DNA of 43,583 nt. Source: Ideonella_A sp031398385 (GTDB lineage Bacteria > Pseudomonadota > Gammaproteobacteria > Burkholderiales > Burkholderiaceae_C). The notes beneath the pieces were generated by a model. The model ran no database searches. It worked only from the letters and a program-made list of their open reading frames with translations, and was not told where the DNA came from. The translations under genes were made by a program, and so were the position numbers. This document shows, piece by piece, positions 24,110 to 33,406 of the stretch (within the stretch, counting starts at the first letter, position 1; every line of letters starts with the position of its first letter). Location of the stretch: the NCBI GenBank assembly GCA_031398385.1, contig JANNNE010000341.1, forward strand, positions 1-43,583. Reading direction: 5' to 3'.

Positions 24110-26106
24110 TGGATTGGCTCGAGTGCGGCGACCAGTGGCGGCGCGTAAAGACCCGCGTCGAGATCGCTACGCAGCAGCTCGAAACTCTTGAGCAAGTTGA
24201 CCAGTCCCACCCTCACCCCGCCCGCCGTCAGCCTTTGCCATGGCAGGCCTTGGTAGCTGCTGCCAGCCATGCAGCCAGTCGCCCCGCGGATCAGGTAACT
24301 CTTGACATCCGCGGCGGACAGCACAGGAAACCAGTCCCACAGCACAGCAGCGGCCCCGGCGACCTGCGCGGCAGCGGCAGAACTGCCGCCGTAGTAGCGA
24401 TTCCATACGCCCAGCGACACGCCGCCGACATGGCTTTCCCAATAATCCTTGTGCGTCGCCATATTCTGACTGGCCGGCAGAATCACGTACGGTGCTGCCT
24501 TGATGGCGCCGCCCCCGCTGCTGGGGCTGAGCCAGACGGGCCCGCACAAACCGAGTATGTTGGGAACTGGCTCGGGCATTGTTTTCGTGATCCCGGGGTT
24601 TGCGCCGTCCTGCTGGTCCACGTAACCATGACAGGAATCGGCCAGGGTCAGCCTGGTTTGAGGATTCGTCCAATCACCGTTCCACCAGCCACCGCCGACC
24701 ACGAGTGTGCCGAGTTTCCCGGTTTCGGCAAAGCAACTGACTTTGGGCGCTTCCGGATTGGTGGCGTTGCCAGCGGCGAACACGACAAGATGACCCCGTT
24801 TGACGGCGTCCTGCACCGTCTGCACCGCCAGCGCACGTATCGCGCTATCAGGCACACTGCCCGATGGCGGGCCGACCGGTTCGCCCCAGCTGCAAGACAG
24901 GATCTGACGCGGACGGCGCTGGCGTGCCGCCACTGCGCGACGGTCCGGGTGTGGCGTGCTTGCTGTCTCGAACGACGCCAGGCTCTCGGCCCGCAGCTGA
25001 TCACGACGCCCGACCGGCCAGCCGACGGTCGGTGCACTGGTCTTCTGCCAGGCGACGACAGTGGCGTCTCTTGCGACCGACTTGGCGGATACGACCATCT
25101 GTGTTCCGTGGCCGCTCAAGTCGTCTGGCAGGTCGGCTGGGCGATGCCGGGCAAAGTAGCTCAGAGACTCACGCAGCCAATGCAGCACACCGCCAATCGC
25201 ATGGTCGACCGCCTTGACCGTGTCCAAGGTCATACCGGGCTTCGACAGGTTGGCCTCTTGCCCCCACAAATAGTCGACCCACTCATTGATCTGGGTCGCC
25301 TGGTGCTGGATGTTTTGAAGCGCTATCCGAAGCGGTGCACCAGGCTGCAGGCCCGCTGGTGGTGTACCACTGCCGGTGGCGATCATCGTTGCGAACGCCG
25401 CCTTGACCGCGGACAGCTGTTGGACCAAGGCGGGGTCTATGCGTGTCGGCGCCAGAGCGTTCTCGTGGTCCGCGCGCACCAGATGGATGTTGGTTGCGGG
25501 CCCCCAACGGCTGACGATATAAGGGTGCGCCACGTCGACCCCGGAATCGACAATATTGATGACCGTGTCCCTGGACGACTGTGGCTGTCCGACGCTTGCC
25601 GCCCGCGGATCACTGCGATCCAACGCCGCCCGTATTTCGTACGGGTAGACGAACCACGGTTCGACCGCCAATTCACCGGGCACGTCGGGGTCATGTTTGC
25701 CATCGCGGGCGCGGTAAGCCGGCGGCGGCGTCGGTGGGACAGTGGCATGGGGGAGCGGTGCCGCAGCCACCCAGCTTGAAAGCACAACGATCGAGACGGC
25801 GTCACCGGCAGGGAATCCGGGCTTGAAAGTCAGCTGTGTAACCGCAGCGCCGGAGCTGGCGTCGACATACTCGGCCGTTTGAGTGCCGCTGGCGTCGGAA
25901 ATGAGAACCTGCTTGAGGTCGACACCAAACAACCACTCGAACAAAGGCCCGCGGCCTTGGAAGTTCAGACCGATCCCATGACTTTCGACGAGCAACCGCA
26001 CCCAGAAGCCAGCTGCCTGGAGTTGTCGCCGCAAGCGGCTGCGTTGAAGAAGCGAGCTGTCGTCTTTGAAACGGAGGTCGGCTGTGATGAAGGGGTCGTT
26101 TGCCAT
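24106..26106 (-). CDS. Subtilisin-family (S8) serine protease, gene 3 of the large operon
   Basis: This 666-residue protease has a complete catalytic set: Asp187 in INIVDSGVD, His333 in LSGHGTQM, oxyanion Asn447 in VVFAAGN and Ser576 in YGGSSAAAAQVAG. There is no signal peptide. Residues about 1-110 resemble a propeptide, and GIGLNFQGRGPLFEWLFGVDL recalls the FE..FGV.L core of kumamolisin-type pro-domains (inference). About 145 residues separate Asp and His, far more than in plain subtilisins. The ATG at 26106 overlaps the S74 gene's stop by one base (TGATG); a start 17 codons earlier is less likely. It may mature itself and its operon partners. Confidence 0.9.
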   Translation of the reverse strand: MANDPFITADLRFKDDSSLLQRSRLRRQLQAAGFWVRLLVESHGIGLNFQGRGPLFEWLFGVDLKQVLISDASGTQTAEYVDASSGAAVTQLTFKPGFPAGDAVSIVVLSSWVAAAPLPHATVPPTPPPAYRARDGKHDPDVPGELAVEPWFVYPYEIRAALDRSDPRAASVGQPQSSRDTVINIVDSGVDVAHPYIVSRWGPATNIHLVRADHENALAPTRIDPALVQQLSAVKAAFATMIATGSGTPPAGLQPGAPLRIALQNIQHQATQINEWVDYLWGQEANLSKPGMTLDTVKAVDHAIGGVLHWLRESLSYFARHRPADLPDDLSGHGTQMVVSAKSVARDATVVAWQKTSAPTVGWPVGRRDQLRAESLASFETASTPHPDRRAVAARQRRPRQILSCSWGEPVGPPSGSVPDSAIRALAVQTVQDAVKRGHLVVFAAGNATNPEAPKVSCFAETGKLGTLVVGGGWWNGDWTNPQTRLTLADSCHGYVDQQDGANPGITKTMPEPVPNILGLCGPVWLSPSSGGGAIKAAPYVILPASQNMATHKDYWESHVGGVSLGVWNRYYGGSSAAAAQVAGAAAVLWDWFPVLSAADVKSYLIRGATGCMAGSSYQGLPWQRLTAGGVRVGLVNLLKSFELLRSDLDAGLYAPPLVAALEPIH

Positions 26107-29100
26107 CAGTGCCCCTTGGTTGCCATCGCGATGGGTGCCGAGCAAGATGCCGCCCATCCAAATTCACCGGATGGGACGCTGGCGCTTACCAGCAGCCTGG
26201 CAGGGTTTGGTTGCAGATAGCTCAACATGAACGGCTTGGCACCGCGTGGGGTCAATGTGACCTGCAGCGGTTGATTCAAGGCCAGGGCGGCGCTGACAAA
26301 CCCGGCCGGCAGCTCGATGCTGGCATGCCCGGCGTCAAGTTGGGCGACACCGCTGCATCGGTTTTCCTGACTCGCCTGCAGCTGCCGCTCCAACTGCTCA
26401 ATCTGTCTCGCCTGATCCTTGACCACCTCGGTCAGGTAAAGACAGATCTTGTCGTACTCGACGCCGTCCGGGCGCCCCTCGGCGTCGTAGATAACGAGGG
26501 CACCCAGGCCGAGATCGTGCAGTTCCTCGGCCAGATAGCCGATCGAAGGCGGCGTTTGCGCGTCGGCATTCCTGAATCGGTAGCTTCGCGGCCGGGTCAG
26601 CAGAATTCGCGCAAAGTCGTCGGCCAGCGGCTGTATCGATTCCTTGTATCGGGCCGCGGAGTTGTCCGTGTACAGGCTGTACATCTCCCGGCCCTGCGAT
26701 ACCGCCTTGACCGTCATGGCCCCGCGCGGCGCGCCCTGGGTCAGCTTGATGCCCTGCGGATCGAGTCGGTAGACCTCGACGTTGTAGTCCGCCGTGTCGG
26801 TGCTGGTGGTGAAGATCTTCAGGTGGCCACCGCCCGCGTGAACTGCCGGACCGTACTCGCCGGCGGCGATCGAGACGCCATTGCGCGACGCGGTGTCGTT
26901 GACCGAGATTCTGGCGGGGCGGAGTTGCTGGTCTTTGCTTTGCCCTCGCGTGCTCTGCACTTCGAGCATGGCACTGTTGCTGGGGTTCGTGGTTCCGATG
27001 CCCAGGCTGCCATCGGCGGTGACAACGACGCGGTTCTGTTCGGCCTGGTTGTTGTGAATCCGAAGCTCGCCGCCATCGGCCTGCAGGTACAAGGTGCTGA
27101 CCTTGCCACCATTTCGCGCCATCAGCTCGTTGTCGTCGAGCAGCAGGTTCGCACCCTCGGTGGGGCCCAGTTGCAACAGGCCACCGCTGCCCGGCGTGGC
27201 ATCAGTTGCACCATCGCGGCGTGCTGCAATGTGAAGCGGCGCATTCGGCAAATCGGTGCCGATGCCGATGCGCTGGTCGGTTTCGGTCAGCGTCGATTTC
27301 TGCAGTTCGAACGTCAGCGTGCCGTCCCAGTGGCCCGGCAGGTTTTCGTAGTGCAGGTATCCGCGGGTTGCGCCGCTGGGCAATGATGTGACGATGCCGC
27401 GGATGTCGATGGTCAACGATTCGCCGGGCGAGAGTTGGCGTTTGTCGCCAAGGTTCATTGACCAGTGCCGCGATTGATCGCCATCGGCCGTTGTGAATGC
27501 CAGCGCTTCACCAGGGATCAGCAGCAAGGAGTCGGGCGGCGGAATTGCAAACGGCAGCACCTCGATATAGGCCGTGCCGGCGGCTCGATCTCCAAACAGC
27601 GAGACCTGCATGTCGTTGCTTCGAATGTTGGCCTGGTCGTCCGACCGGGTCCGCAGAATGAGTTTCTGGCGGTCGCCCAGGTCACGCCGCAGCGGCTCGC
27701 TCAGCGGCAGCCCGGTTCTGTGAGGGGGTCGGTTTGTCGGGCCGTTCCAGAGGGGAATGGCGCCCAGCGCAACGGCGCCGACCGGTTCGTCAGTGCTCCG
27801 GATATCGTCGGTGTGGACGGTGATGCTGGTGGCCTGTGATTCCGTGCACAAGGCCCACTCACGCATTTCCAGATCGTCCTGGAACACGAAAGTCAGCATC
27901 AGCCGGGTCCGGGCCTCTGCGGAAGCCGGATTCAGGTACAGCGTTTCGTCACGGCTGGTGTTGGTCAGGTGCAGGCGCAGATGGTTGGCGGACTTGCCGT
28001 CGTTGAGGATGCGGTTCGAACCCACCACGCCGAGGTGCAGCGGAACGTGCCGTTTTCCAGAATGGTTGACGACGCTCAGGTGCTTGATGCGTTTGCCGCT
28101 GGCGATGCTTGCGTGCTGCTGGCCGAGCAGCTTGCCGAAGCCGGCCTCGACACGTGTGCCGTGGGCGCCGTGGCCGGCGTCGGCGCTGATGCCTTCGAGC
28201 GTCAGCCGCAGGACCGCGGCGGCTGCAAGTTCCGTCGCTTCAGATGCGGTACGCAGGAAAAAGAGGCACACACTGCGGTCGGGCTGAACCACCGGGGCGC
28301 TGATGGCCCAGTCCGGGCTGTTTCGCAATTTGATGCTGCCGGCAAGGCTGGCTCTGGACAGGACGCCGGGCCGCCAACGCAACTCGAAGTGGTGGTGATC
28401 GGCGCCGGGATGTGAATGCGCGGGCACCTTCAGCTGGAGCGGCCACGGCGAGGTATTGCGCAAGTCCAGATGCAGGATCTGGGCTCGAGGGTCGTCGGTG
28501 ATGACGATCACGCTGGCTTCGTTGTCGTCGCTGAAAGCGATGTCCAGTGGATGACTGGCGCGGAAGCCGGATTGCTGATCGGCGGCCATCAGCACGTCGG
28601 CGCCGATCGGGAGAGGCGCCGCGAACAGCCGCAGTGCCGCCAGGTCACCTTTGAACAGGCTGGCGGTCTTGATGGCGCGGTCTCCGGTCGGCGTGGCACC
28701 GACCAGCACGTCGCGGATCTGGTCCGAACTGAGCGCAAATTCGGTCACTGCCGGCGTCATGCCCTCGGCGACGCTGCCGTCCGGGTTGACGCGGGCCCAC
28801 ATCGTGGCGGATTGTCTGCGCATCGATATGGCCTCGCCCCGCCCATCGACGCTGATGGATTTCTGGCCTTGATGCGGATCGAAACTGACTGCGACGTGGT
28901 GCCAGTGGCCGTCAACGACCCGGGTGACGCTGGCTTGTCGGTCGGTTTGTTGTTCGATGTCGTGCGTCAGCCACTGCAAGGTGCCGTCAGCGGCCAAGGA
29001 CAACTCCCACCAGGCGTCGCCATCGCATGAGCAGAGCGCGCCACCTCCTTGCGTTGTACGCAACCACAGGCTGATGCTGATGGCGCCACCCGAGCGCTTT

Positions 29101-29321
29101 TCAGTGGGCTGGTACACCAGACCGTCGAGCCGCAGATATTCTGGTTCGGCTGCGGTGCCGGCGAACCGCAAGACGCCGGCGAAGCGGTCGTCCGGCAGCA
29201 ACTTCGGATTGCCGACGACGATGCCATGATGACCGTTTTCACCGCTGTCAGGGCAGTAACCACTGGCGTCGACGCGGTCGAGTCGCAGATGGGCCAGCGG
29301 CTTGGACAGGTTGTCACTCAT
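26106..29321 (-). CDS. LamG + tail-fibre-like + S74 intramolecular chaperone protein, gene 2 of the large operon
   Basis: This 1071-residue protein starts with a LamG/concanavalin-like domain (about 20-240: LRFAGTAAEPEYLRLDGLVY, SISLWLRTTQGGG, DGHWHHVAVSFD). About residues 650-800 carry phage-fibre-type motifs (QRIGIGTDLPNAPLHI, SLGIGTTNPSNSAMLEV). A peptidase S74 chaperone domain begins near Ser888 (NSAARYKESIQPL, then IGYLAEELHDLGL and a coiled coil, KDQARQIEQLERQLQ). The Ser-x-x-Arg-x-Lys self-cleavage motif is intact. Unusually, about 85 residues form another beta-rich domain after the coiled coil. S74 domains normally help trimerise fibres and then cut themselves off. It overlaps gene 1 by ATGA. 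Confidence 0.85.
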   Translation of the reverse strand: MSDNLSKPLAHLRLDRVDASGYCPDSGENGHHGIVVGNPKLLPDDRFAGVLRFAGTAAEPEYLRLDGLVYQPTEKRSGGAISISLWLRTTQGGGALCSCDGDAWWELSLAADGTLQWLTHDIEQQTDRQASVTRVVDGHWHHVAVSFDPHQGQKSISVDGRGEAISMRRQSATMWARVNPDGSVAEGMTPAVTEFALSSDQIRDVLVGATPTGDRAIKTASLFKGDLAALRLFAAPLPIGADVLMAADQQSGFRASHPLDIAFSDDNEASVIVITDDPRAQILHLDLRNTSPWPLQLKVPAHSHPGADHHHFELRWRPGVLSRASLAGSIKLRNSPDWAISAPVVQPDRSVCLFFLRTASEATELAAAAVLRLTLEGISADAGHGAHGTRVEAGFGKLLGQQHASIASGKRIKHLSVVNHSGKRHVPLHLGVVGSNRILNDGKSANHLRLHLTNTSRDETLYLNPASAEARTRLMLTFVFQDDLEMREWALCTESQATSITVHTDDIRSTDEPVGAVALGAIPLWNGPTNRPPHRTGLPLSEPLRRDLGDRQKLILRTRSDDQANIRSNDMQVSLFGDRAAGTAYIEVLPFAIPPPDSLLLIPGEALAFTTADGDQSRHWSMNLGDKRQLSPGESLTIDIRGIVTSLPSGATRGYLHYENLPGHWDGTLTFELQKSTLTETDQRIGIGTDLPNAPLHIAARRDGATDATPGSGGLLQLGPTEGANLLLDDNELMARNGGKVSTLYLQADGGELRIHNNQAEQNRVVVTADGSLGIGTTNPSNSAMLEVQSTRGQSKDQQLRPARISVNDTASRNGVSIAAGEYGPAVHAGGGHLKIFTTSTDTADYNVEVYRLDPQGIKLTQGAPRGAMTVKAVSQGREMYSLYTDNSAARYKESIQPLADDFARILLTRPRSYRFRNADAQTPPSIGYLAEELHDLGLGALVIYDAEGRPDGVEYDKICLYLTEVVKDQARQIEQLERQLQASQENRCSGVAQLDAGHASIELPAGFVSAALALNQPLQVTLTPRGAKPFMLSYLQPNPARLLVSASVPSGEFGWAASCSAPIAMATKGH

Positions 29322-32300
29322 GCGGAGTCATCCTCGGTGGTCGGGTGCAGCTGCAGCCAGCCTTCCCGGATTTCCTGTGAGCCGCTGAAGCGGGCATCGC
29401 GGCTGATGGGGCCGAGTGCGCTGCGCGGAAACTGTTGCCAGCCGTTGCCGTTGTCCTCGCGCGCGAGCCATGACCAGCGATAACCCGGCTGGTCGCGCAA
29501 GGGCAGGTTGAGCTTGCCGATGGCCGTCAGCAGCGGTGCGGTCAGAAAGCCGGCACCGATGTTGGCGAGAGCCTTGGCGTATTGATCGGGTGGCAAGTCG
29601 ATCGACTTGACCGGCAACACGCCGCTGGTGGCGTGCAAGGCGCAGCGCGGATCGATCAAGGCGGTCACCGTGATCGGCGGGCCGTTCGGAACCAGCAGGA
29701 TCGGGTCGGCGCCGACTGCCGCGATGTACTGGCTGCCGAGCGCTGCGGAATCATCCTCGATCCAGTAACCGAGCAGACCGTCGTTGAACTGTGCTGGTGC
29801 GCCCAGCAGCACCGGCAGTCGCACGGCTGTAAAGCCGCTGTCGTCGTGACGGGCGTGTTGCATGTTTCGCCGCAGCACGTTCCAGTCCTGATTGACGACC
29901 GGTGGACCCTGCAGCTTGAGTGCGAGCCGCAGCCGGACGACGGCGACCGGGTTGCCGAGCAGCAGCGCCAGACCGGTATGCTGGCTGGCATTGGCCGGGC
30001 AGACGCTTTCCTGGGCATCTTCGAGCAGCTCGCGAAATCCGGTCCGGCTGGCGCTGGACTGGAAAAAAGTCGCTGGCTGGCGCAGCAGCCACTCGAGCAG
30101 TCGGCGCAGACGCGGGTTGCCGACCGCCCGCGGCGCAACGGCGTGATCGGCGCCGACGGCCGGATGCCAGATGCCACGCGCATCCGGCCCGAGCCGGCCC
30201 AGTGGCTGCAGTCTGGCGTCGTAGACGGCGACCCGGTCATCGAGGTTGTTCGGCAGCAGCCAGCCGCAGATCGGGCTGCTGCCGATGTGGTCGTTCATCT
30301 CGTCCAGGCCATCGTGTGCAGACAACCAGCGCATGTCGATGCGGGCCGGCTGGCTGATTCGCGGCGGCATGCGCAGCAGATGGTCGCTGCCGGGTATCTG
30401 ATCGATCCGCGGGCTGGCTATGCGGCTGAGATCCAGCTCCTGCGTGCGCCCGAATCGATCCAGCAGCTGCAAACGCAGCAGCCGCATCGCGCCGGCCGTG
30501 ATTGGCATGAAGGCGTTTTTCGGCAAAGCCCCATGGCTGTTGGCCTGGCCGACGGCGCCGGCCACGGCGTCGGTGAAGGGCTGCTGATCGTCAAAGCCCA
30601 GCGGATCCTTGATCGGCAGCTGCAACACCTGGTGGCGCTGCAGCAGCGCCGCGTTGAAGCCGCCGAGTGCCTGCGAAAGCACGTGGCCATCGTCACCTTG
30701 CAGCCGGGCGAGTGCGCGGACAAGGTCTGGGTATCTGGCCTGCGCGTCCGGGTCGGCAAGCAAACCAACCAGTTGCTCGCGAAGCCCGGTGCCGGCGTGA
30801 CCACTCAGGATGCAGCGCCCGCTGACCACCTCGGCTGCGGCGTCGACTCTGCCGCTGCCCGGTATCGGCTCCAGGTCGACATGGCCGGCACTGAAGCGGT
30901 GGCTGGAAATGATGTAGTCGGGGCTGTATCTGCCGTCTGCAGCGTGTTCGTGAAAACCTTGCTGCAGCGGCCAGACTTCGGCCTGCCATTCCATCAGGAT
31001 GGGTTCGAACTGCGTGCCGTCGTTGTTGGCGAAGCCGGTTTCTTCCGCATCGGCGGCCGGGCTGAGTGCATCGATCTTCGCCCGCAGGGCAGCGGCCACG
31101 GCGGCAAATTCCAGCCCAACCGCGGTGTCGAATGTGGCCAACGCCGGATCCCGGGATACAGCGCAGGCCAGCGGGCCGGCCGGACGGCGAACGGCGCGCT
31201 GGGCGACTGCCGGCCCGTTGACCAGCACGACTGGCTCGCGCGGTTCCCAGTAGCGCGGCGCCGGGATCGGCCTGAGCGCAACGCCGGCCACCAGCGGGGC
31301 GGATTGCAAATCGGTCATCCGTTGGTCGGACAGGGCTTCAGCCAGCAATCTGAACTGGGACAGCTCACCGGCGAACAATGCCTTTGGCGCCGCCGGGCTG
31401 GTCTGGTCATCCGCTTGCGGCACCATCGCGCCGATGCTGCCGCGGCGTGTCTTTCCATTGCCCAACGGCCACCGTTGATGTGCCTCGGACTTGACATCAA
31501 GTTCGCCATCGATCCAGATCGCTTTGCTCGAATCGAGCGCGTTGAAACGGATGGCGATGTGATGCCATTGGCCGTCGGTTACGACCTGGTTGCCGGTCAG
31601 AACGTGGTGGCTGTCGTCGCCGCCGGTGCTGCTGAAGATGACCCGCCCGTTCGCGTCGACAGACCAGGCCCAGTAGGCCTGGGCATCCCAGCTTGCGATG
31701 GTGCCGCCACGCGTGCTGCGCAGCCAGACCGACACCGTCAGCGCCGGGACGGCAGAACCCCGACGGTAAGTCGGTGCCGGTGCATCAATGCAATGATCGG
31801 GCGCCAGCCAATTGCTGTGGCCGTCGAATTCGAGCGCGTATCCGGGCGGTGCAATCGCGGCTGGCGCAGCGGCTGCCGGGGCGGGATTGCCGATGATCGA
31901 CCTGGCCCCGTTCAAGCGGCCGCTGAAGCCCGTCTTGCTGAACAGTTCGAGCGCGTCGATCAGCGCCCGCAGCGGGGCAGCGAGGCGGCTCGCGGTGGAC
32001 GCAGTGGGCGAGTTCTTCGAATCGGCAATCGATCGGGCGTCGACCAGGCGGCCCTCCGGGTCCGATGCCAGTTGCAGCTCGCCCGTCAGGTCGCGCCATT
32101 GTTTCAGGCTTGCCAGATCAACCTGCTCAATGAAATCGCGAAGTTCATCGGCATCTGGATAACTCTCCCGAGCATCGTCCGGCGGATAGAGGCAACGCTG
32201 ATACTTGCACCAGTCTGCGTAAAGCTGGGCCCGCAAACCGTCCAGCGTCTGCAAGGCGTCGTCGTGTGCCTGCTGGGCGTGATTCGCCTGCTCCAGCAGC

Positions 32301-33406
32301 AACGCCATGGCCGCCGGCAAGCGTGGTTCATTGCCGTGCGGACTGGCGCCGCCGGCTTCGCGTTCCGGCCGCACGCTCCAGCGCTGGCCGGCAGGCACCG
32401 CGACAAAGCCTTTTTCATGTCGGGCTTCGCGGAACTTGGGGCCGATATCCAGTTGATGATGTTCCAGCAGCGGCGCCAGGCTAACCGATTCCAGCTGATC
32501 TTCGAGTCGCGACTGCTCGGCGGCGTTGCTGCCCAGCTGTTCGGCGAGCAGTGCCGACAAGGCTTCGCTGCCAGTACGGGCTACCGCCACCCGCGTCGTA
32601 CCGGCGCCGGTGTTTGCTGCCGATGCGACCATTCGGCTGCGGCCGAAACAGATGCTGCGTCTCGGCAGTGATTCGGTCTGTTCATCGATTGGCACGGACC
32701 ATTGCAGCCGGCTTGCCAGTTCCGTGGTGTCGGCAATGTCGGCCAGTGGATCTTGTACGGGATCGTGATACCAGCCCAGCACGTCGTAACGCAGCTGCAG
32801 ATGGTCGGCCGGACCGACCGCGCCATCGTGGAATCCGAATACGCTGTGGCAGGCGGGATACCAGCCAGCAAAGGCCGGTTCGCCATAACCGACGGCAGTC
32901 AATCGCTCGATCGCTTCGAAGCCGTCGGCGTTGCCCGCCCAGTCGCTGAGTACCTGCTGGCGGCCAAGTTGTCGAAAAGGCTGTTGCGCGTCGGCGGCAT
33001 CGACGGGATAGGCAATTGCTTGCTGGCCCGTACCCAGTGGATGGAGAAAGTCGCTCTCGACGACCCATTCCTGTTCAAGTACCTTGTTGCGAAACCGGCT
33101 GACGAGCCAGCGGTTCGGCGCACGTGCCCACTGATTGGCGTTGGCTCCGGCCTTGCCGTGGTACTTGCCGCTCAGCGCAGCCGGCAGCGACCAATGCAGG
33201 TGAAGCCCGGCACGCAGGGTCAGCTGGCGGCCCTGAAATGGCGGATCGAGAATCGCTTCGGCGAGGAAGGGCGCATCCGGATGGATGTCACGCGCGGCGG
33301 TGGGCCAGGGCAGCGCTGTGAAATCGGCAAAGGTGTCGTTGACGTTGAGCGTCGAATCAACCCACAGGCAGTCGACGTGCATGGGCACCAGCAGTGCTGA
33401 CTTCAT
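29318..33406 (-). CDS. Large LamG-containing protein, gene 1 of the large operon
   Basis: This 1362-residue protein is of unknown family except for a LamG-type lectin-like domain at about 520-700 (YALEFDGHSNWLAPDHCID, LTVSVWLRSTRGGTIASWD, DGQWHHIAIRFNALDSSKAIWIDGEL). The N-terminal 300 residues carry Trp/His-rich motifs such as RAGLHLHWSLPAAL and FAGWYPACHSVFGFHDG. A predicted helical stretch lies near 370-460. There is no signal peptide. The ATG at 33406 was chosen for its AGGAG 8 bases upstream; a start 27 codons earlier lacks one. As first gene it probably carries the operon's promoter. Its LamG is paralogous to that of gene 2. Confidence 0.82.
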   Translation of the reverse strand: MKSALLVPMHVDCLWVDSTLNVNDTFADFTALPWPTAARDIHPDAPFLAEAILDPPFQGRQLTLRAGLHLHWSLPAALSGKYHGKAGANANQWARAPNRWLVSRFRNKVLEQEWVVESDFLHPLGTGQQAIAYPVDAADAQQPFRQLGRQQVLSDWAGNADGFEAIERLTAVGYGEPAFAGWYPACHSVFGFHDGAVGPADHLQLRYDVLGWYHDPVQDPLADIADTTELASRLQWSVPIDEQTESLPRRSICFGRSRMVASAANTGAGTTRVAVARTGSEALSALLAEQLGSNAAEQSRLEDQLESVSLAPLLEHHQLDIGPKFREARHEKGFVAVPAGQRWSVRPEREAGGASPHGNEPRLPAAMALLLEQANHAQQAHDDALQTLDGLRAQLYADWCKYQRCLYPPDDARESYPDADELRDFIEQVDLASLKQWRDLTGELQLASDPEGRLVDARSIADSKNSPTASTASRLAAPLRALIDALELFSKTGFSGRLNGARSIIGNPAPAAAAPAAIAPPGYALEFDGHSNWLAPDHCIDAPAPTYRRGSAVPALTVSVWLRSTRGGTIASWDAQAYWAWSVDANGRVIFSSTGGDDSHHVLTGNQVVTDGQWHHIAIRFNALDSSKAIWIDGELDVKSEAHQRWPLGNGKTRRGSIGAMVPQADDQTSPAAPKALFAGELSQFRLLAEALSDQRMTDLQSAPLVAGVALRPIPAPRYWEPREPVVLVNGPAVAQRAVRRPAGPLACAVSRDPALATFDTAVGLEFAAVAAALRAKIDALSPAADAEETGFANNDGTQFEPILMEWQAEVWPLQQGFHEHAADGRYSPDYIISSHRFSAGHVDLEPIPGSGRVDAAAEVVSGRCILSGHAGTGLREQLVGLLADPDAQARYPDLVRALARLQGDDGHVLSQALGGFNAALLQRHQVLQLPIKDPLGFDDQQPFTDAVAGAVGQANSHGALPKNAFMPITAGAMRLLRLQLLDRFGRTQELDLSRIASPRIDQIPGSDHLLRMPPRISQPARIDMRWLSAHDGLDEMNDHIGSSPICGWLLPNNLDDRVAVYDARLQPLGRLGPDARGIWHPAVGADHAVAPRAVGNPRLRRLLEWLLRQPATFFQSSASRTGFRELLEDAQESVCPANASQHTGLALLLGNPVAVVRLRLALKLQGPPVVNQDWNVLRRNMQHARHDDSGFTAVRLPVLLGAPAQFNDGLLGYWIEDDSAALGSQYIAAVGADPILLVPNGPPITVTALIDPRCALHATSGVLPVKSIDLPPDQYAKALANIGAGFLTAPLLTAIGKLNLPLRDQPGYRWSWLAREDNGNGWQQFPRSALGPISRDARFSGSQEIREGWLQLHPTTEDDSA

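Noticed and set aside
24109..25779. 556-codon plus-strand frame opposite the subtilase
   Set aside because: The minus strand encodes a complete protease catalytic set; the plus frame shows no family.
29582..32671. 1029-codon open frame on the plus strand opposite gene 1 of the large operon
   Set aside because: It mirrors the minus-strand coding frame. Composition is Arg/Gln/Ala-rich with no domain, while the minus strand has a LamG domain, a ribosome binding site and operon overlaps.
17940..33406. Large operon as a prophage or contractile injection system
   Set aside because: Only fibre-like S74 and LamG features are present. No tail tube, sheath, baseplate, ATPase, terminase, capsid or integrase gene is seen, so I do not call it phage-derived machinery.
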